Assembly: GCF_023053635.1 (NCBI RefSeq)
Contig: NC_086179.1
Coordinates: 2,060,001-2,124,000 of the forward strand
Length of the DNA stretch: 64,000 nt
Reading direction: 5' to 3'
Source: Elgaria multicarinata webbii
Taxonomy: Eukaryota > Chordata > Lepidosauria > Squamata > Anguidae
Shown here: piece after piece, positions 9,601-18,652 of the stretch
Numbering within the stretch: the stretch's first letter is position 1
Layout of the letters: every line of letters begins with the position of its first letter
Program-made: the position numbers and the translations under genes
The notes under the pieces: model-generated
What the model was told of the DNA's origin: nothing
Database searches by the model: none
The model's input: only the letters and a program-made list of their open reading frames with translations

Positions 9601-12600
9601 AATACAGTGAAACATTTATATCCCACCCTTGCGATGCAACGGCACTGCTCGGAGCGGCCGATAACATTTTAAAACTAGCTACCTTGAGCACTGTTTTCTT
9701 AGTGAAAAGGCGGGGTATAAATCAGATAATTAATAAATGCATAATATTACAATTGTGTAAAATAGCAGTTCACCAAGGAGCCAGAATCAGCATTTATGGT
9801 TTTAGTTTTTGTAAACCGCCCAGAGAGCTTCAGCTATTGGGCGGTATAAAAATGCAATAAATAAATAAATAAACAAACAAACAAACCATGATCTGCCATT
9901 TAGCTCAAAAGCCTGCCAGAATAAAATGCTCTTCAACAGCTTTCCCCAATCTGGTGCCCTCCAGCGGTGTTGGACTGCAGCTCCCAGAATTCCCTTCCAG
10001 CGGGCTGGTCTTCAACAACTGGTGCAGAGCTGCGACGGAGGGAGCCAGAAGCACTTTATGGGGCAAGGAAGTGCACAATGCAGGAGCAGCCCCCGGGGAG
10101 GCCCTGTTTCCAGTTCTACTCTGCTTCACCAAATTGATTGAAGGATAAGTCATGTCAGAGCAGGACAGGAGGGCCCTTATCCCTCATGAGCACTGCTTGC
10201 CTACAAAGATGGTATATGTGGAAAGCAGGAAGTCACCAGTGAACTATTGTCCCCCAGGGGAAGCGGATTTCTGGTTCTGAAGAATGGGAAGGAAGAGGGA
10301 ACAATGGTCTTGGAGTATGCAAAATCCAGGACGACGTGAACTTGTTTGTGATATATCTTCTTCTCTGCTCTCTAGCGGCCCCATGAGGGCTTACATCCTG
10401 GCCCACAAAGAAGCCATCCCACTCTGGAGATCTCTGATGGGCCCCACCAAGGTATTTCGTGCCCAGCACACGGACCCGGAGTCCATCCGGGGGACATTTG
10501 GCCTCACCGACACCCGGAACACTGTGCACGGCTCAGGTAAGTCCGAAAGACGTGGTAGAGGGAGGAACATATTAAGCACATTTCACCTAGAATTGTGTTC
10601 CCAAAGCAATTTGCAATGTTCAGGGTCCCATGAAAACAAACACATGCAGAATTGGCGTAATACTTTGGGCCAAGAAACACTGTCAGCTGGGAGTGTGAAA
10701 TTGTTCCAAGGAATTCCACAGAATCCACCACAAGCAAAGCCTGTGGGAAGCTAAAACGCGTCTCATCATCAAACCTAACTGCAGATTTTCGAGATTTTGA
10801 AGTTGGGCTTCTCAGAATGCTCCATGCAGGCCAGGCACCTAATTCCTCATTTGCAGAGCGTTCCCTCTTCTGTGCTGAGCAGCGCCTCTTACCAGCTTCA
10901 GATGGGATGCCAACTACGCCCTTGCCTGGCCACTGAGTTCGTGCACTGGGAACCTCATAGTTCGATGACTGCAATGCACTTTATGTGAAGCTACCCTTGT
11001 ACAGCATCCGGATGCAAACAACGCCCTATGAAGACAGACTGCAAGAACTGGGCATGTTTAGCCGGGAGAAGAGAAGATGGAGGGGGGACATGAGAGCACT
11101 CTTCAAATCCTTGAAAGGTTGTCACACAGAGGAGGGCCAGGATCTCTTCTCGATCATCCCAGAGGGCAGGATATGGAACAATGGGCTCAAGTTACAGGAA
11201 GCCACATTCCGGCTGGACATCAGGAAAAACTTCCTGGCTGTTAGAGCAGTACAACAATGGAATCAGTTGCCTGGTGAGGTTGTGGCCTCTCCCACCCTAG
11301 AGGCCTTCCAGAGGCAGCTGGACAGCCATCTGTCAGGGATGCTTTCAGGTGGATTCCTGCATTGAGCAGGGGGTTGGACTTGATGGCCTTGTAGGCCCCT
11401 TCCAACTCTGCTGTTCTATGATTCTATGACGCTGCAGTGGCCGGGATGTTGACTGGGATGCCTGACCAAGCATACGTGATCCCAGCTGCACTGGTTGCCT
11501 ATTTATTTATTTATTTATTTATTTATTACATTTTTATACTGCCCAATAGCCGAAGCTCTCTGGGCGGTTCACAAAATGCCTATGAGCTACCAAACCAGGT
11601 TTAAGGTTTTGTTGCTGGCATATAAAGGTCTGAGTGACTTAGGATCCAATCGCCTTCCCCTGTGGAACTCTCTACCTCTGGAGGTCAGGCAGGTGCCAGC
11701 ACTGGTTGTTTGCGGCGCCTCCTGAAAACAGCTCTATTTCAAGAAACCTTCCTTCATTGAGCAGCCAAAATTTTCATTGGTGCTCCTTTTTCAAAAAGAA
11801 CAATTTTAATATCGTGTTTTACTCTTTTTTATCATTTTATTCCTTTATCGCTTTTTGTTCACTGCTACGGAACCTCTTTAGACGAGGAGCGGTAAACACA
11901 TGTTGTAAAGAAAGAAAGAAATCAACCCTCCGGCCACAAGAGAATTGGAGGAGGCCTTGCCAGTTGTACTGCAACTTGCAGGTTGCCATCTGGGAGCAAT
12001 CTGGAACCGGGCCTTCTCCGTTTGTGGCGCTCACTTTGCGGGATGCTCTCTCCCTTGGTACGTGGGTGGCGCCAACTGTGACATGCTTGAGGCCCCAGTT
12101 ACAGACTGGTCTGTTCACCCAGGCTTCCCTGACTGATTGTCCTGCCCAGTTAGTTTATTGTTGGTTCTCTGATTTTAAATGTTAAAATTTGGGAGTGTGT
12201 TGTCGTCGTCGTCGTCTTCTGTTTAAAATGTTTTAACGGATACATTTTTTATTGACTGTTTTTAAGAACATCAGAAGTGCCCTGATGCTGGATCAGACCA
12301 AGGGTCCATCTAGTCCAGCAAACTCTTCACACAGTGGCCAACCATTGTTGTTCTTCTTCTTGTTGTTGTTGTTATTATTATTATTATTCACCATCAATGC
12401 ACATGATTATTTTATTTATTTATTGCATTTGTATACCGCCCCATCGCCAAAGCTCTCTGGGCAGTTTACATAATATTAAGTCACTTACAAACAATATACA
12501 AAAACTAAAAACAACAAAAACACACAATATACACATACATTTAAAACCACTATTCTACTACAATATTTATGTATTTATTTAATTATTTATTAAATTTATA

Positions 12601-14397
12601 TACCGCCCCATAGCCGAAGCTCTCTGGGCGGTTTACAATAAAACTTGCATATTAAACAGAATCATTATTACTTTGGTAACAAGAGTTCAAAATGGTTAGC
12701 AAAAAAACATAGAAATAGGAATAAAATAGCAATAGAATATAATAATTCTCAAACACATAGCACAGAACAAATAGTAGGACACTTTTCTGTATACTTTGAA
12801 AAATTATATTCTTTAGGTAAGCCCTCTCGCGGGGGGGAATTAAAGAATATTTATAAAATTTTACAATTCTAGAGCTGAAAAATGAGCATAAACAAGTATT
12901 AACTAAGCCCATTGAAAGCAGAGAAATAGAAAATGTGATAAAGAAATTTAAAACAGAAAGTCCCCAGGTATAGATGACTATGGTTCAAAATCCTATCAAA
13001 AATTTAAATATCTGTTACTGACGTATATGATAACATTATTTAATCAGATAATGAAAGAGGCAGAATCACGACATTCATTGGAAGAGGCAAGGATTGCAGG
13101 TATTTTAAAACCAGGCAAGCAAAGGGATTAATTAGATTCGTATTGGCCAACGTCGTGTTCAGAGGAGGGCAACCAGGATGATCAGGGGTCTGGAAACAAA
13201 GCCCTATGAAGAGAGACTGAAAAAACTGGGCATGTTTAGCCTGGAGAAGAGAAGATGGAGGGGAGACATGATAGCACTCTTCAAATACTTGAAAGGTTGT
13301 TACAAAGAGGAGGGCCAGGATCTCTTCTCCATCCTCCCAGAATGCAGGACAGAGAATAACAGGCTCAAGTTAAAGGAAACCAGATTCCAGCTGGATATCA
13401 GGAAAAACTTCCTGACTGTTAGAGCAGGTCGACAATGGAATCAGTTGCCTAGGAAGGTGGTGGGCTCTCCCACACTAGAAGCCTTCAAGAGGCAGCTGCA
13501 TAGCCATCTGTGAGGCATGCTTTAGGGTGGATTCCTGCCTTGAGCAGGGGGTTGGACTCGATGGCCTTAGAGGCCCCTTCTAACGCTACTATTCTATGAT
13601 TCTATGATTATTAAACTAGGAAGTGAAATGATGCTATACATTGTAAATTACTTCAAGTCAACATTCTGTCTTTACGTTTTTTAATGTCGTATACCACCTT
13701 GAGATGCCATTTAAGGTATAGTTAAGGAAAAGGAAAGGAACCTCTCGTGCAAGCACTGAGTCATTACTGACTCTTGGAGGGACGCCAGCTTTCGCTGACG
13801 TTTTCTTGGCAGGCCTTATAGCGGGGTGGTTTGCTGTTGCCTTCCCCGGCCATTATTACCTTTCCCCCAGCTAACTGGGTACTCATTTTACCGACTTCGG
13901 GAAGATGGAAAGCCGAGTCGACCCGAGCCGGCTGCCTGAAACCAGCTTCCGCTGGGATCAAACTCAGGTTGTGGGGAGAGTTTCAGCTGCAGAAACTGCT
14001 GCTTTACCGCTCTGCGCCACATGAGGCTCTAAGTCTAAGGTATAGTTAAGTGGTCCATAAATTGATTAAATAAAAAAATGTGTGAAGAGCACACAGGTGG
14101 TGTCCTGAGCCGTAACCTCTTCGAAAGTGCCGCCGTTACCCAAACTCTCCCCGCGTGGTATGCGCTGTTACCCTCTCCCTTGTTCAAAGACCACCCTGCT
14201 CATGGTTTTTCCCCTCTCCTGCCCTGGCAGATTCAGCAGCATCAGCCAGCCGGGAAATTGCCTTCTTCTTCCCAGATTTCAGCGAAGAGGACTGGTACGA
14301 GCACGAGGAGCCGCAGCTGCGCAATGGGCCGGCTTGCTGTGATGCCAAGGAGGTCATTCGCCATAGGCCCAAAGACGGCTGGACAGAGGCAGACTGA
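6594..14397 (+). CDS. NME6: NME6, nucleoside diphosphate kinase family member 6
   Basis: NME6 belongs to the group II NDP kinases, which nominally move a gamma-phosphate between nucleotides through a phospho-histidine. The family member is reported to be mainly mitochondrial. Coding exons are 6594-6689, 8623-8725, 9426-9465, 10376-10536 and 14231-14397 (567 bp, 188 aa; vertebrate NME6 is about 186). All junctions are GT-AG and phases are continuous. Visible marks are LTLALVKPDAVAHP near the N-terminus, GRFFYQRLVEFMASGP, RAYILAHKEAI, and the signature NTVHGSD with catalytic His131, split over exons 4 and 5. The C-terminus (EEPQLRNGPACC...) also matches NME6. The start at 6594 aligns with the short human start. 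An upstream out-of-frame ATG at 6503 may sit in the 5' UTR. The gene is interrupted only by intronic repeats and looks functional. Confidence 0.93.
6853..6982. mobile_element. Palindromic hAT-like MITE
   Basis: It begins CAGCCTTCCTCAACC and ends GGTTGAGGAAGGCTG, with arms of about 60 bp folding on each other. AGCTATA occurs next to both ends, suggesting an imperfect 8-bp duplication. The family recurs at 8892, 15196 and 42892. Confidence 0.78.
7076..7354 (-). mobile_element. tRNA-derived squamate SINE (head truncated)
   Basis: On the minus strand this is the same SINE as at 13727 and 32595, without its tRNA-like head. The 3' end AGTAATGACTCAGTGCTTGC is intact near 7085-7130. Confidence 0.75.
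7356..7478 (+). mobile_element. LINE 3' UTR tail
   Basis: A T-rich stretch ends in GGCTATAAATAAAATA, resembling a 3' UTR of the L2/CR1 group. Family assignment is weak. Confidence 0.4.
7483..7845 (-). mobile_element. CR1 LINE, 3' part
   Basis: A minus-strand frame encodes [20 protein letters not shown] and the usual C-terminus, with the octamer tail near 7485-7505. Just beyond, at about 7895-7970, lies a small minus-strand L2 ORF piece (TCTGGATTAAATTTCAGTTT). The rest of 7971-8622 is intron with nothing recognised. Confidence 0.87.
8623..8725 (+). CDS. NME6: NME6 coding exon 2 (residues 33-66)
   Basis: The acceptor is TTTCTAG and the donor is CTCAG|GTAGGG. It encodes AVHETILNNRFLIVRSKDLL... 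and ends one base into a glycine codon. Confidence 0.92.
8892..9055. mobile_element. Palindromic MITE, degenerate
   Basis: Inverted arms carry CCAGATGTGTTCGACTGCA and TGCAGTCCAAGACATC around a GC-rich centre. It is diverged from the copies at 6853 and 42892. The interval 9056-9425 is intron without further recognised features. Confidence 0.6.
9426..9465 (+). CDS. NME6: NME6 coding exon 3 (40 bp)
   Basis: A short exon encodes GRFFYQRLVEFMA between a TTTTTTCAG acceptor and a GCCAG|GTATG donor. The serine codon at its end is completed by the next exon. Confidence 0.9.
9590..9885 (+). repeat. Short L2-type tails in NME6 intron 3
   Basis: There is a minus-oriented tail (about 9600-9680, TTTATATCCCACCCTTG), a plus-oriented fragment ending GGCGGGGTATAAATCAGATA (about 9690-9745), and a clear plus-strand L2 tail at 9803-9885 ending in (AATAAATA)n. 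A half palindromic MITE (TTCCCCAATCTGGTGCCCTC) follows at 9940-10010. Confidence 0.6.
10376..10536 (+). CDS. NME6: NME6 coding exon 4 (Kpn-loop region and catalytic histidine)
   Basis: It encodes SGPMRAYILAHKEAI through GLTDTRNTVHGS. The histidine of NxxHG is the expected phosphorylated residue (His131). The donor is CTCAG|GTAAGT. Confidence 0.93.
11012..11431 (+). mobile_element. CR1 LINE, 3' part
   Basis: A frame encodes [20 protein letters not shown], then the 3' UTR and ATTCTATG tail at about 11415-11430. It is 5'-truncated at ACGCCCTATGAAG. The stretch 10537-11011 is NME6 intron with nothing identified. Confidence 0.88.
11498..11582 (-). mobile_element. L2-type LINE tail
   Basis: A TTTA-rich tail is followed by the complement of GGGCGGTATAAAAATG and GTGAACCGCCCAGAG. 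It is a very short 5'-truncated copy. Confidence 0.7.
11583..12260 (+). mobile_element. L2-type LINE fragments (two pieces)
   Basis: The 11583-11905 piece encodes RLPLWNSLPLEVRQVPAL and a 3' UTR resembling the minus-strand copy at 43478-44277. The 11935-12260 piece encodes FSVCGAHFAGC-like text related to L2 C-termini and ends in a TCG-rich run. Both are decayed. Confidence 0.55.
12265..12345 (-). mobile_element. CR1-clade LINE of a second subfamily, 3' end
   Basis: It carries the phrase GATCAGACCAAGGGTCCATC, which recurs at 34398, 38275, 46125, 51372, 54527, 57645 and 58278. Longer copies show that the minus strand codes for a CR1-like ORF2 C-terminus. A (TTG/TTA)n run follows at 12352-12390. 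Confidence 0.65.
12400..12640 (-). mobile_element. Two L2-type LINE tails in the same orientation
   Basis: Two copies of the complement of CCGCCCAGAGAGCTTCGGC with TTTA tails begin at about 12405 and 12565. They are separated by the A-rich 3' UTR of the first. Confidence 0.7.
12655..13145 (+). mobile_element. L1-clade LINE ORF2 remnant
   Basis: Broken frames read phrases such as EIENVIKKFKTESPQ, typical of the L1 reverse-transcriptase N-terminal region, and an A-rich coding strand. Several stops and frameshifts are present, so it is old. A CR1 follows immediately. Confidence 0.5.
13146..13608 (+). mobile_element. CR1 LINE, 3' part
   Basis: A frame from 13178 encodes [20 protein letters not shown] and the usual C-terminus. 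The tail ATTCTATGATTCTATG is at about 13592-13608. Confidence 0.88.
13727..14035 (-). mobile_element. tRNA-derived squamate SINE with 15-bp target duplication
   Basis: The minus strand starts with a tRNA-like head (box A near TGGCGCAGAGCGGTAAA, B-box-like TTTGATCCC), then a body and a BovB-style 3' end AGTAATGACTCAGTGCTTGC. It is flanked by identical TAAGGTATAGTTAAG at 13712-13726 and 14036-14050, so both insertion edges are certain. It lies in NME6 intron 4. Confidence 0.85.
14231..14397 (+). CDS. NME6: NME6 terminal coding exon
   Basis: The acceptor is CCCTGGCAG. It completes HGSD, then REIAFFFPDFSEEDWYEHEE and a C-terminus ending in TEAD before TGA at 14395-14397. Confidence 0.92.
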
Positions 14398-14756
14398 AGG
14401 CACGCAGGGGGCCCTGGTGTCAGGGGGCACGCACAGGGGCCTGCTTCTTGAGATGGCAGCTGTTATAATTTTCCCTCGTAAGGAAGAGGCTCCAGCCCCT
14501 GGATCATTTTAGTTGCCCTTTCCTGGCAACTAAATTCAAGAAGCATCATGAACTCCAACAAAATTATTTGGACTGAGAGATTAAAACACACACCCAGGAA
14601 CAAGAGGAAACCCCCCGAAATGCACAAACACAGTATAGCTGTCTTAAGGCTGCCAGAATGTATATTCTATGGCATCACTGCCCTTATAAATGACAACTTC
14701 ACCTGACTCATCCTAGGATGATTTCTTTTATTTTGGAAACACTGGTGAACACTTTG
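14398..14756 (+). other. NME6: NME6 3' untranslated region
   Basis: This non-repetitive sequence follows the stop codon. The first candidate poly(A) signal is ATTAAA at 14580-14585. A canonical AATAAA at 15757-15762 is an alternative that would span the L2 and MITE insertions at 14757-15333. Neither can be chosen from sequence alone. Confidence 0.5.
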
Positions 14757-15190
14757 ATTTGATTTATTAGATTTATATACCGCCCCATAGCCAAAGCTCT
14801 CTGGGTGGTTTACAGAAGTTAAAAAACAGTGAACATTAAAAAGTATACAGAATTTAAAACCATCAAAAACATAAACAGTATAAAAACAACGGAGTCCATT
14901 TAACAACAGTTCTGGGGTCTGTTAAAAAAACAATTTTAGCGTTGTTGTATGCTGTTAAATGCCTGGGAAAATAGAAAAGTCTTGACCTGGTGCTGAAAAG
15001 ATAACAATGTTGGCTCCAGGCGAGCCTCATCGGGGAGATCATTCCATAATTGGGGGGCCACCACTGAGAAGGCCCTCTCCCTTGTTGCCATCCTCCGAGC
15101 TTCCCTCGGAGTAGGCACTCGGAGGAGGACCTTAGATGTTGAGCACAGTGTATGGGTAGGTTCATGTCGGGAGAGGCGTTCCATCAGGTA
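14757..15190 (-). mobile_element. L2-type LINE, 3' part
   Basis: The minus strand encodes [20 protein letters not shown]...[15 protein letters not shown], then a 3' UTR with GTAAACCACCCAGAGAGC and a short tail. It is 5'-truncated next to a palindromic MITE. Confidence 0.82.
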
Positions 15191-15195
15191 TTGTG

Positions 15196-15333
15196 GTCTA
15201 GAACCTGGTGCCCTCCAGATGTTTTGGACCGCAACCCCAGGATTCTCGATCGTTGGCCATGGTGGCAGGGGCTGATTGGAGTTGGAAGTCCTAAACATCT
15301 GAAGGGCACCAGGTTGGGGAAGGCAGTGGAGCC
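15196..15333. mobile_element. Palindromic MITE
   Basis: The arms AACCTGGTGCCCTCCAGATG and its complement CATCTGAAGGGCACCAGGTT enclose a central GC-rich part. It is the same family as 6853-6982, more diverged. Bases 15334-15840 hold no recognised gene. Confidence 0.65.
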
Positions 15334-15840
15334 TGTGGAGAGTGCCTTTAGTGGTGGAAGGAGAAATGATGACGCTTCTCCAGTTCTAGAGGAGCCAGGA
15401 CTACACACTTTGCCTTTCACATTGTTATCAGCCACTTTTTACATCAGCCAACAACAGAACATTTGCATGGCTTGAATTCCGAACGACAGCAATGTCTTCT
15501 GGAATTGCAAATTTCTTCTTGAACTGTACGTTTTGTGTATGATGACACATTTTTAAAAAGCCCCGATAGCATCAGGTAACAGGTCTGTCGTTTCTGGTGG
15601 ATTGGGGGACAGAGCATTGCTGAAAGCCTGGGCACCACTGCTGCCAAGGCAGGTAGATCTGCTCAGCTTGCCTCCTGCAATATGGGTTCGATAACGATGA
15701 ACTTCATCTGCACACATCGTCAAGGTCATTTTTAAAATGTTTATGAACTCAGGAAAAATAAATATATTCACAAGACCTGTCTTTGCTACTACCTGTTGTT
15801 TCTTGTAAACAAACTACTGCCCAAACCCAGCTAAAAGGGA

Positions 15841-15917
15841 CTATTTATTTATTTATTTATTTATTACATTTCTATACCGCCCAATAGCCGGAGCTCTCTG
15901 GGCGGTTCACAAAACTA
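15841..15917 (-). mobile_element. L2-type LINE tail
   Basis: A TTTA tail is followed by the complement of GGGCGGTATAGAAATGTAA and GTGAACCGCCCAGAGAGC. Confidence 0.7.
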
Positions 15918-16239
15918 GATTTCTAATTATATATATTTTTATGAGGCTGCAATTTCTCTTCCGTAAAAACACTGAAAGGTGGAAACAGGCTAGCTTCTCA
16001 CAAAACGAAGGGCCAGAAAAGTGGCTTCATATTTTGCTACATATCATGAGTTCTACAAGGGCTGGAGGATTGCTTTTTCTTTTCTTTTTTATTAAAGCTG
16101 AGAATCTGGAGAACTAAGGCTTATCCCTAGAGGGTCAATTGCACCTCCTTGCCCCGTCTTGCAAATGCCCATGAGCGTGAATGAAATTGGGAATGGCTGT
16201 CCTCACAATACGACAGTGAACCATCTTTCCGTGGCCTGT

Positions 16240-17060
16240 ATGTTTCCTTCAGCATTTTCCCAGCCTTTCTCGGTGAAAGCACAGGTCGTTAAGACAGCGT
16301 TTCTCTGCAAGTGGAGACCCTCGCGTGCTTGCTGAGCTGAAGACGTCTCTCCTGCACCTTCCAAGGGCCTTCTCCTTTGGCTGTGACTAAGGGCTCCATC
16401 CGACGAGCGTTTTATTGCACACTCATTCAAGATTTTCCGCAGGTCCCTCACATGACGTCTGCCTCCCACACGCCTTCCCCCCCTTTCTGGCCTTCCTTGC
16501 GTGACAAAAAAACTCTCAAGAAAGTCCGATATAAATTTGAAGTTGCTGCGCTCTCCTGCTGTGTGCAAGGAGAAGCAGCGGGATTAGAGGAGCCTACTGA
16601 ATGGGCCTGGTGGTGGTTGTTTCTTTCCTGTTTTGAAACAGGAAGTAACTGAGCAACGAAACCAGGAGCAGAGAAGCGGTGGGAGCCCTTAAGGTCACTT
16701 TGACTTTCTCTGCCCATCTTTTTGGAGAACATGCCCTTCTGCTTGCTAATAAACTGTGTTGGAAGCTCCAGTGGTCTAGCACTGGTCTAGTGGTCTAGCA
16801 TCTGTGGTCTAGCATCTGTCCTTCAATCCCTGGACAAGCAGGACTCCTTCTCATAACCAGACTCACTGAGGGTGTGTGTGTGTGTGTCATGCTTGTATTT
16901 ACTTGCACGCCTCCAAAGGTAGCTAGTCAGAACCTCATGACCGAAACTGAACCATCAGAATTTGTGAAGTGATATGAATGGCCACCTGCCACTAGACCCA
17001 ATCTGACTGCCATCTCTCGACCGTAGATCCCTACAATGACATATATGCCAAGAGCTCCTG
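16240..17060 (+). pseudogene. Relic of a third REG-like lectin: final exon, 3' UTR and 3' flank
   Basis: Bases about 16274-16325 match the last coding exon of lectins A and B: KTAFLCKWRPS is readable and corresponds to [11 protein letters not shown] of A. The usual stop has been replaced by a short extension (RAC, then TGA). Upstream sequence still resembles the end of the preceding intron (CCTTCAG), but the WxD-C part of the exon is scrambled. The 3' UTR matches gene B (CTCCTGCACCTTCCAAG) and carries AATAAA at 16748-16753. The 3' flank to about 17060 matches 33676-33960. No partner exons 2-5 were found upstream, so this is a truncated, non-functional copy. Confidence 0.72.
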
Positions 17061-17694
17061 CATGTCCCGTATTCTGAAGGAGGGGCATCTGTGGGCAAAA
17101 CGGCTTTCGGCTCCCCGCCTCACTTCCTGCTTGTTGTTTCTCTCCATTGCTAGCTGCCACATCTACCTACGGGTTGCAGAGCAGCCAGCGGGATCACTGA
17201 ATATACACAAATGTCTCAACAAGGCAATGGGGTTGCACACGTCTCGAGGCAGAGCAGCAACACCGACTGGGAAACTGCTCAAATGCAAAGGAAGCTGCTC
17301 TTCGCTCCTGCACACAGGTCTGCAAAAGCGTGAGGGTACTGAGAAGGGATGAGGGAGAATGATGGCAGCTCTAGTGAGACTGCGAGGAACGGCAGACGTT
17401 TTTGCTGCTCAGTAGCTGTTCCTGGAAACTGACAAAGAAATCGTCCCGCCGGGTTTGGCCAACACAATAAGCCACCATGGGCATCAAGTCAAGCGCTGGG
17501 TTCTCAGCCTGGCTTGTGCATGGAAAATAAGCCACCTTACAAAACCCGGGCCGAGCTTGGCTCTCGGCGCGTTCCCTTCAAACTGAGTATCTCAGCGATG
17601 AGCTGAAGGACAGGGCCTACTCGGAATCATCTCAGCTGCTCCAGATCAAATCTCATGTCTCATCTGGCCATTTGCGGGTGAGGGGGGTTGTAAG
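17061..17694. other. Intergenic, no feature recognised
   Basis: Frames are short, and no repeat family or splice-supported exon could be named. Confidence 0.5.
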
Positions 17695-17965
17695 GTTCAA
17701 ATTTTGGCCAACTACGTAGACAGATGTTAAATGATCTCACTAAATGGAGTCAACTAAACCTAACATGGCTTGGCAGAATAGCTGCTGTAAAGATGAACCT
17801 ATTGCCTAAATTTCTGTTCCTCTATCAGGTCTTACCCATTAAAATCCCGGCTAAGCGCTTCTCCAAATGGCAAGCCATGTTGGATCGTTTTGTCAGTGGA
17901 GGCAAACGCTCTCGTATAAACAAAAAGGTGGTTTTGACAGCATTAAAATGCCAATTTAAAACTGG
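17695..17965 (+). mobile_element. L1-clade LINE ORF2 C-terminal fragment
   Basis: A frame (17724-17975) encodes DLTKWSQLNLTWLGRIAAVK, MNLLPKFLFLYQVLPIKIP and FSKWQAMLDRFVSGGKRSRI, a classic L1 ORF2 segment downstream of the reverse transcriptase. Confidence 0.8.
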
Positions 17966-17967
17966 GG

Positions 17968-18120
17968 AGCATTAAAAACAACCCACCAAAGCAGATCCAC
18001 CAGGAGGCAAGGAGGTAGCAGTTACAACCAAAGGCCTAGTGGGATTTTTAGGAAGCCTCCACTCTCGCCGCCCCCCCCCCCCCCACAAGTCATCTATGAA
18101 GATGGAGCACTGCATCCCCC
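17968..18120 (+). repeat. Duplicated lectin 5'-flank segment, copy 1
   Basis: ACCAAAGCAGATCCACCAGG through AAAGGCCTAGTGGGATTTTT matches 34655-34795 and 38987-39080. It belongs to the duplicated unit upstream of lectin A. Bases 18121-18374 show nothing further. Confidence 0.6.
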
Positions 18121-18374
18121 AAGAAGGCCCCGTCCTTGTCCCAGCCAAACATACCTCACCGTGTGGGGGAACGTGGAGCAAGGCCGCTGAAGAACAGTGC
18201 AGTTACGGGGCAAGTATATGTGGCAGGGGACAGTCCTTCAAATATCCTGTTGGGAAAACATTTTGTTCTTTTTGCAGGTAGTAACCGGTGCAATTTAAGC
18301 CAGGACGAGTTCAACAACACCAGCGTGATGTGACCTTCAAAGCAGAAGCAGAACATTGCTCCGGCTGCTACATT

Positions 18375-18652
18375 TCATACCAGCTGTACGTAATTCCCAA
18401 TGACAGTCCCACACAGTGTGTTACAGTCACCTGATATGGACGTGACCGAGGCAGGTGTGCCCAGATCTGCTTTTCCCAGGAGAGGCAGGATTCTTTTGGC
18501 TGCAGAATGGCAAAGAGAGACGGAAGAGGAGAGATGAGCAGAAGGAAGACCAGTCAAAAGAAGATGACAAAAGTCCAAATGGGAGATAACCAAAGCATGG
18601 ACAAGGGTCTTATCAGAAGATTCACCCATGTGGGCCTATTTGAATGCTAGTT
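18375..18652 (-). mobile_element. L2-type LINE fragment (subfamily B)
   Basis: The minus strand encodes [20 protein letters not shown] and [20 protein letters not shown], matching 47661-47820 on the plus strand. It ends at the junction AATGCTAGTTTATTT with the next L2. The same junction occurs at 47640-47660. Confidence 0.8.

Noticed and set aside
18136-18333. Possible lectin or other exon after a TTTTTGCAG acceptor at 18277
   Set aside because: No lectin motif, cysteine spacing or matching donor was found, and neighbouring frames are closed.
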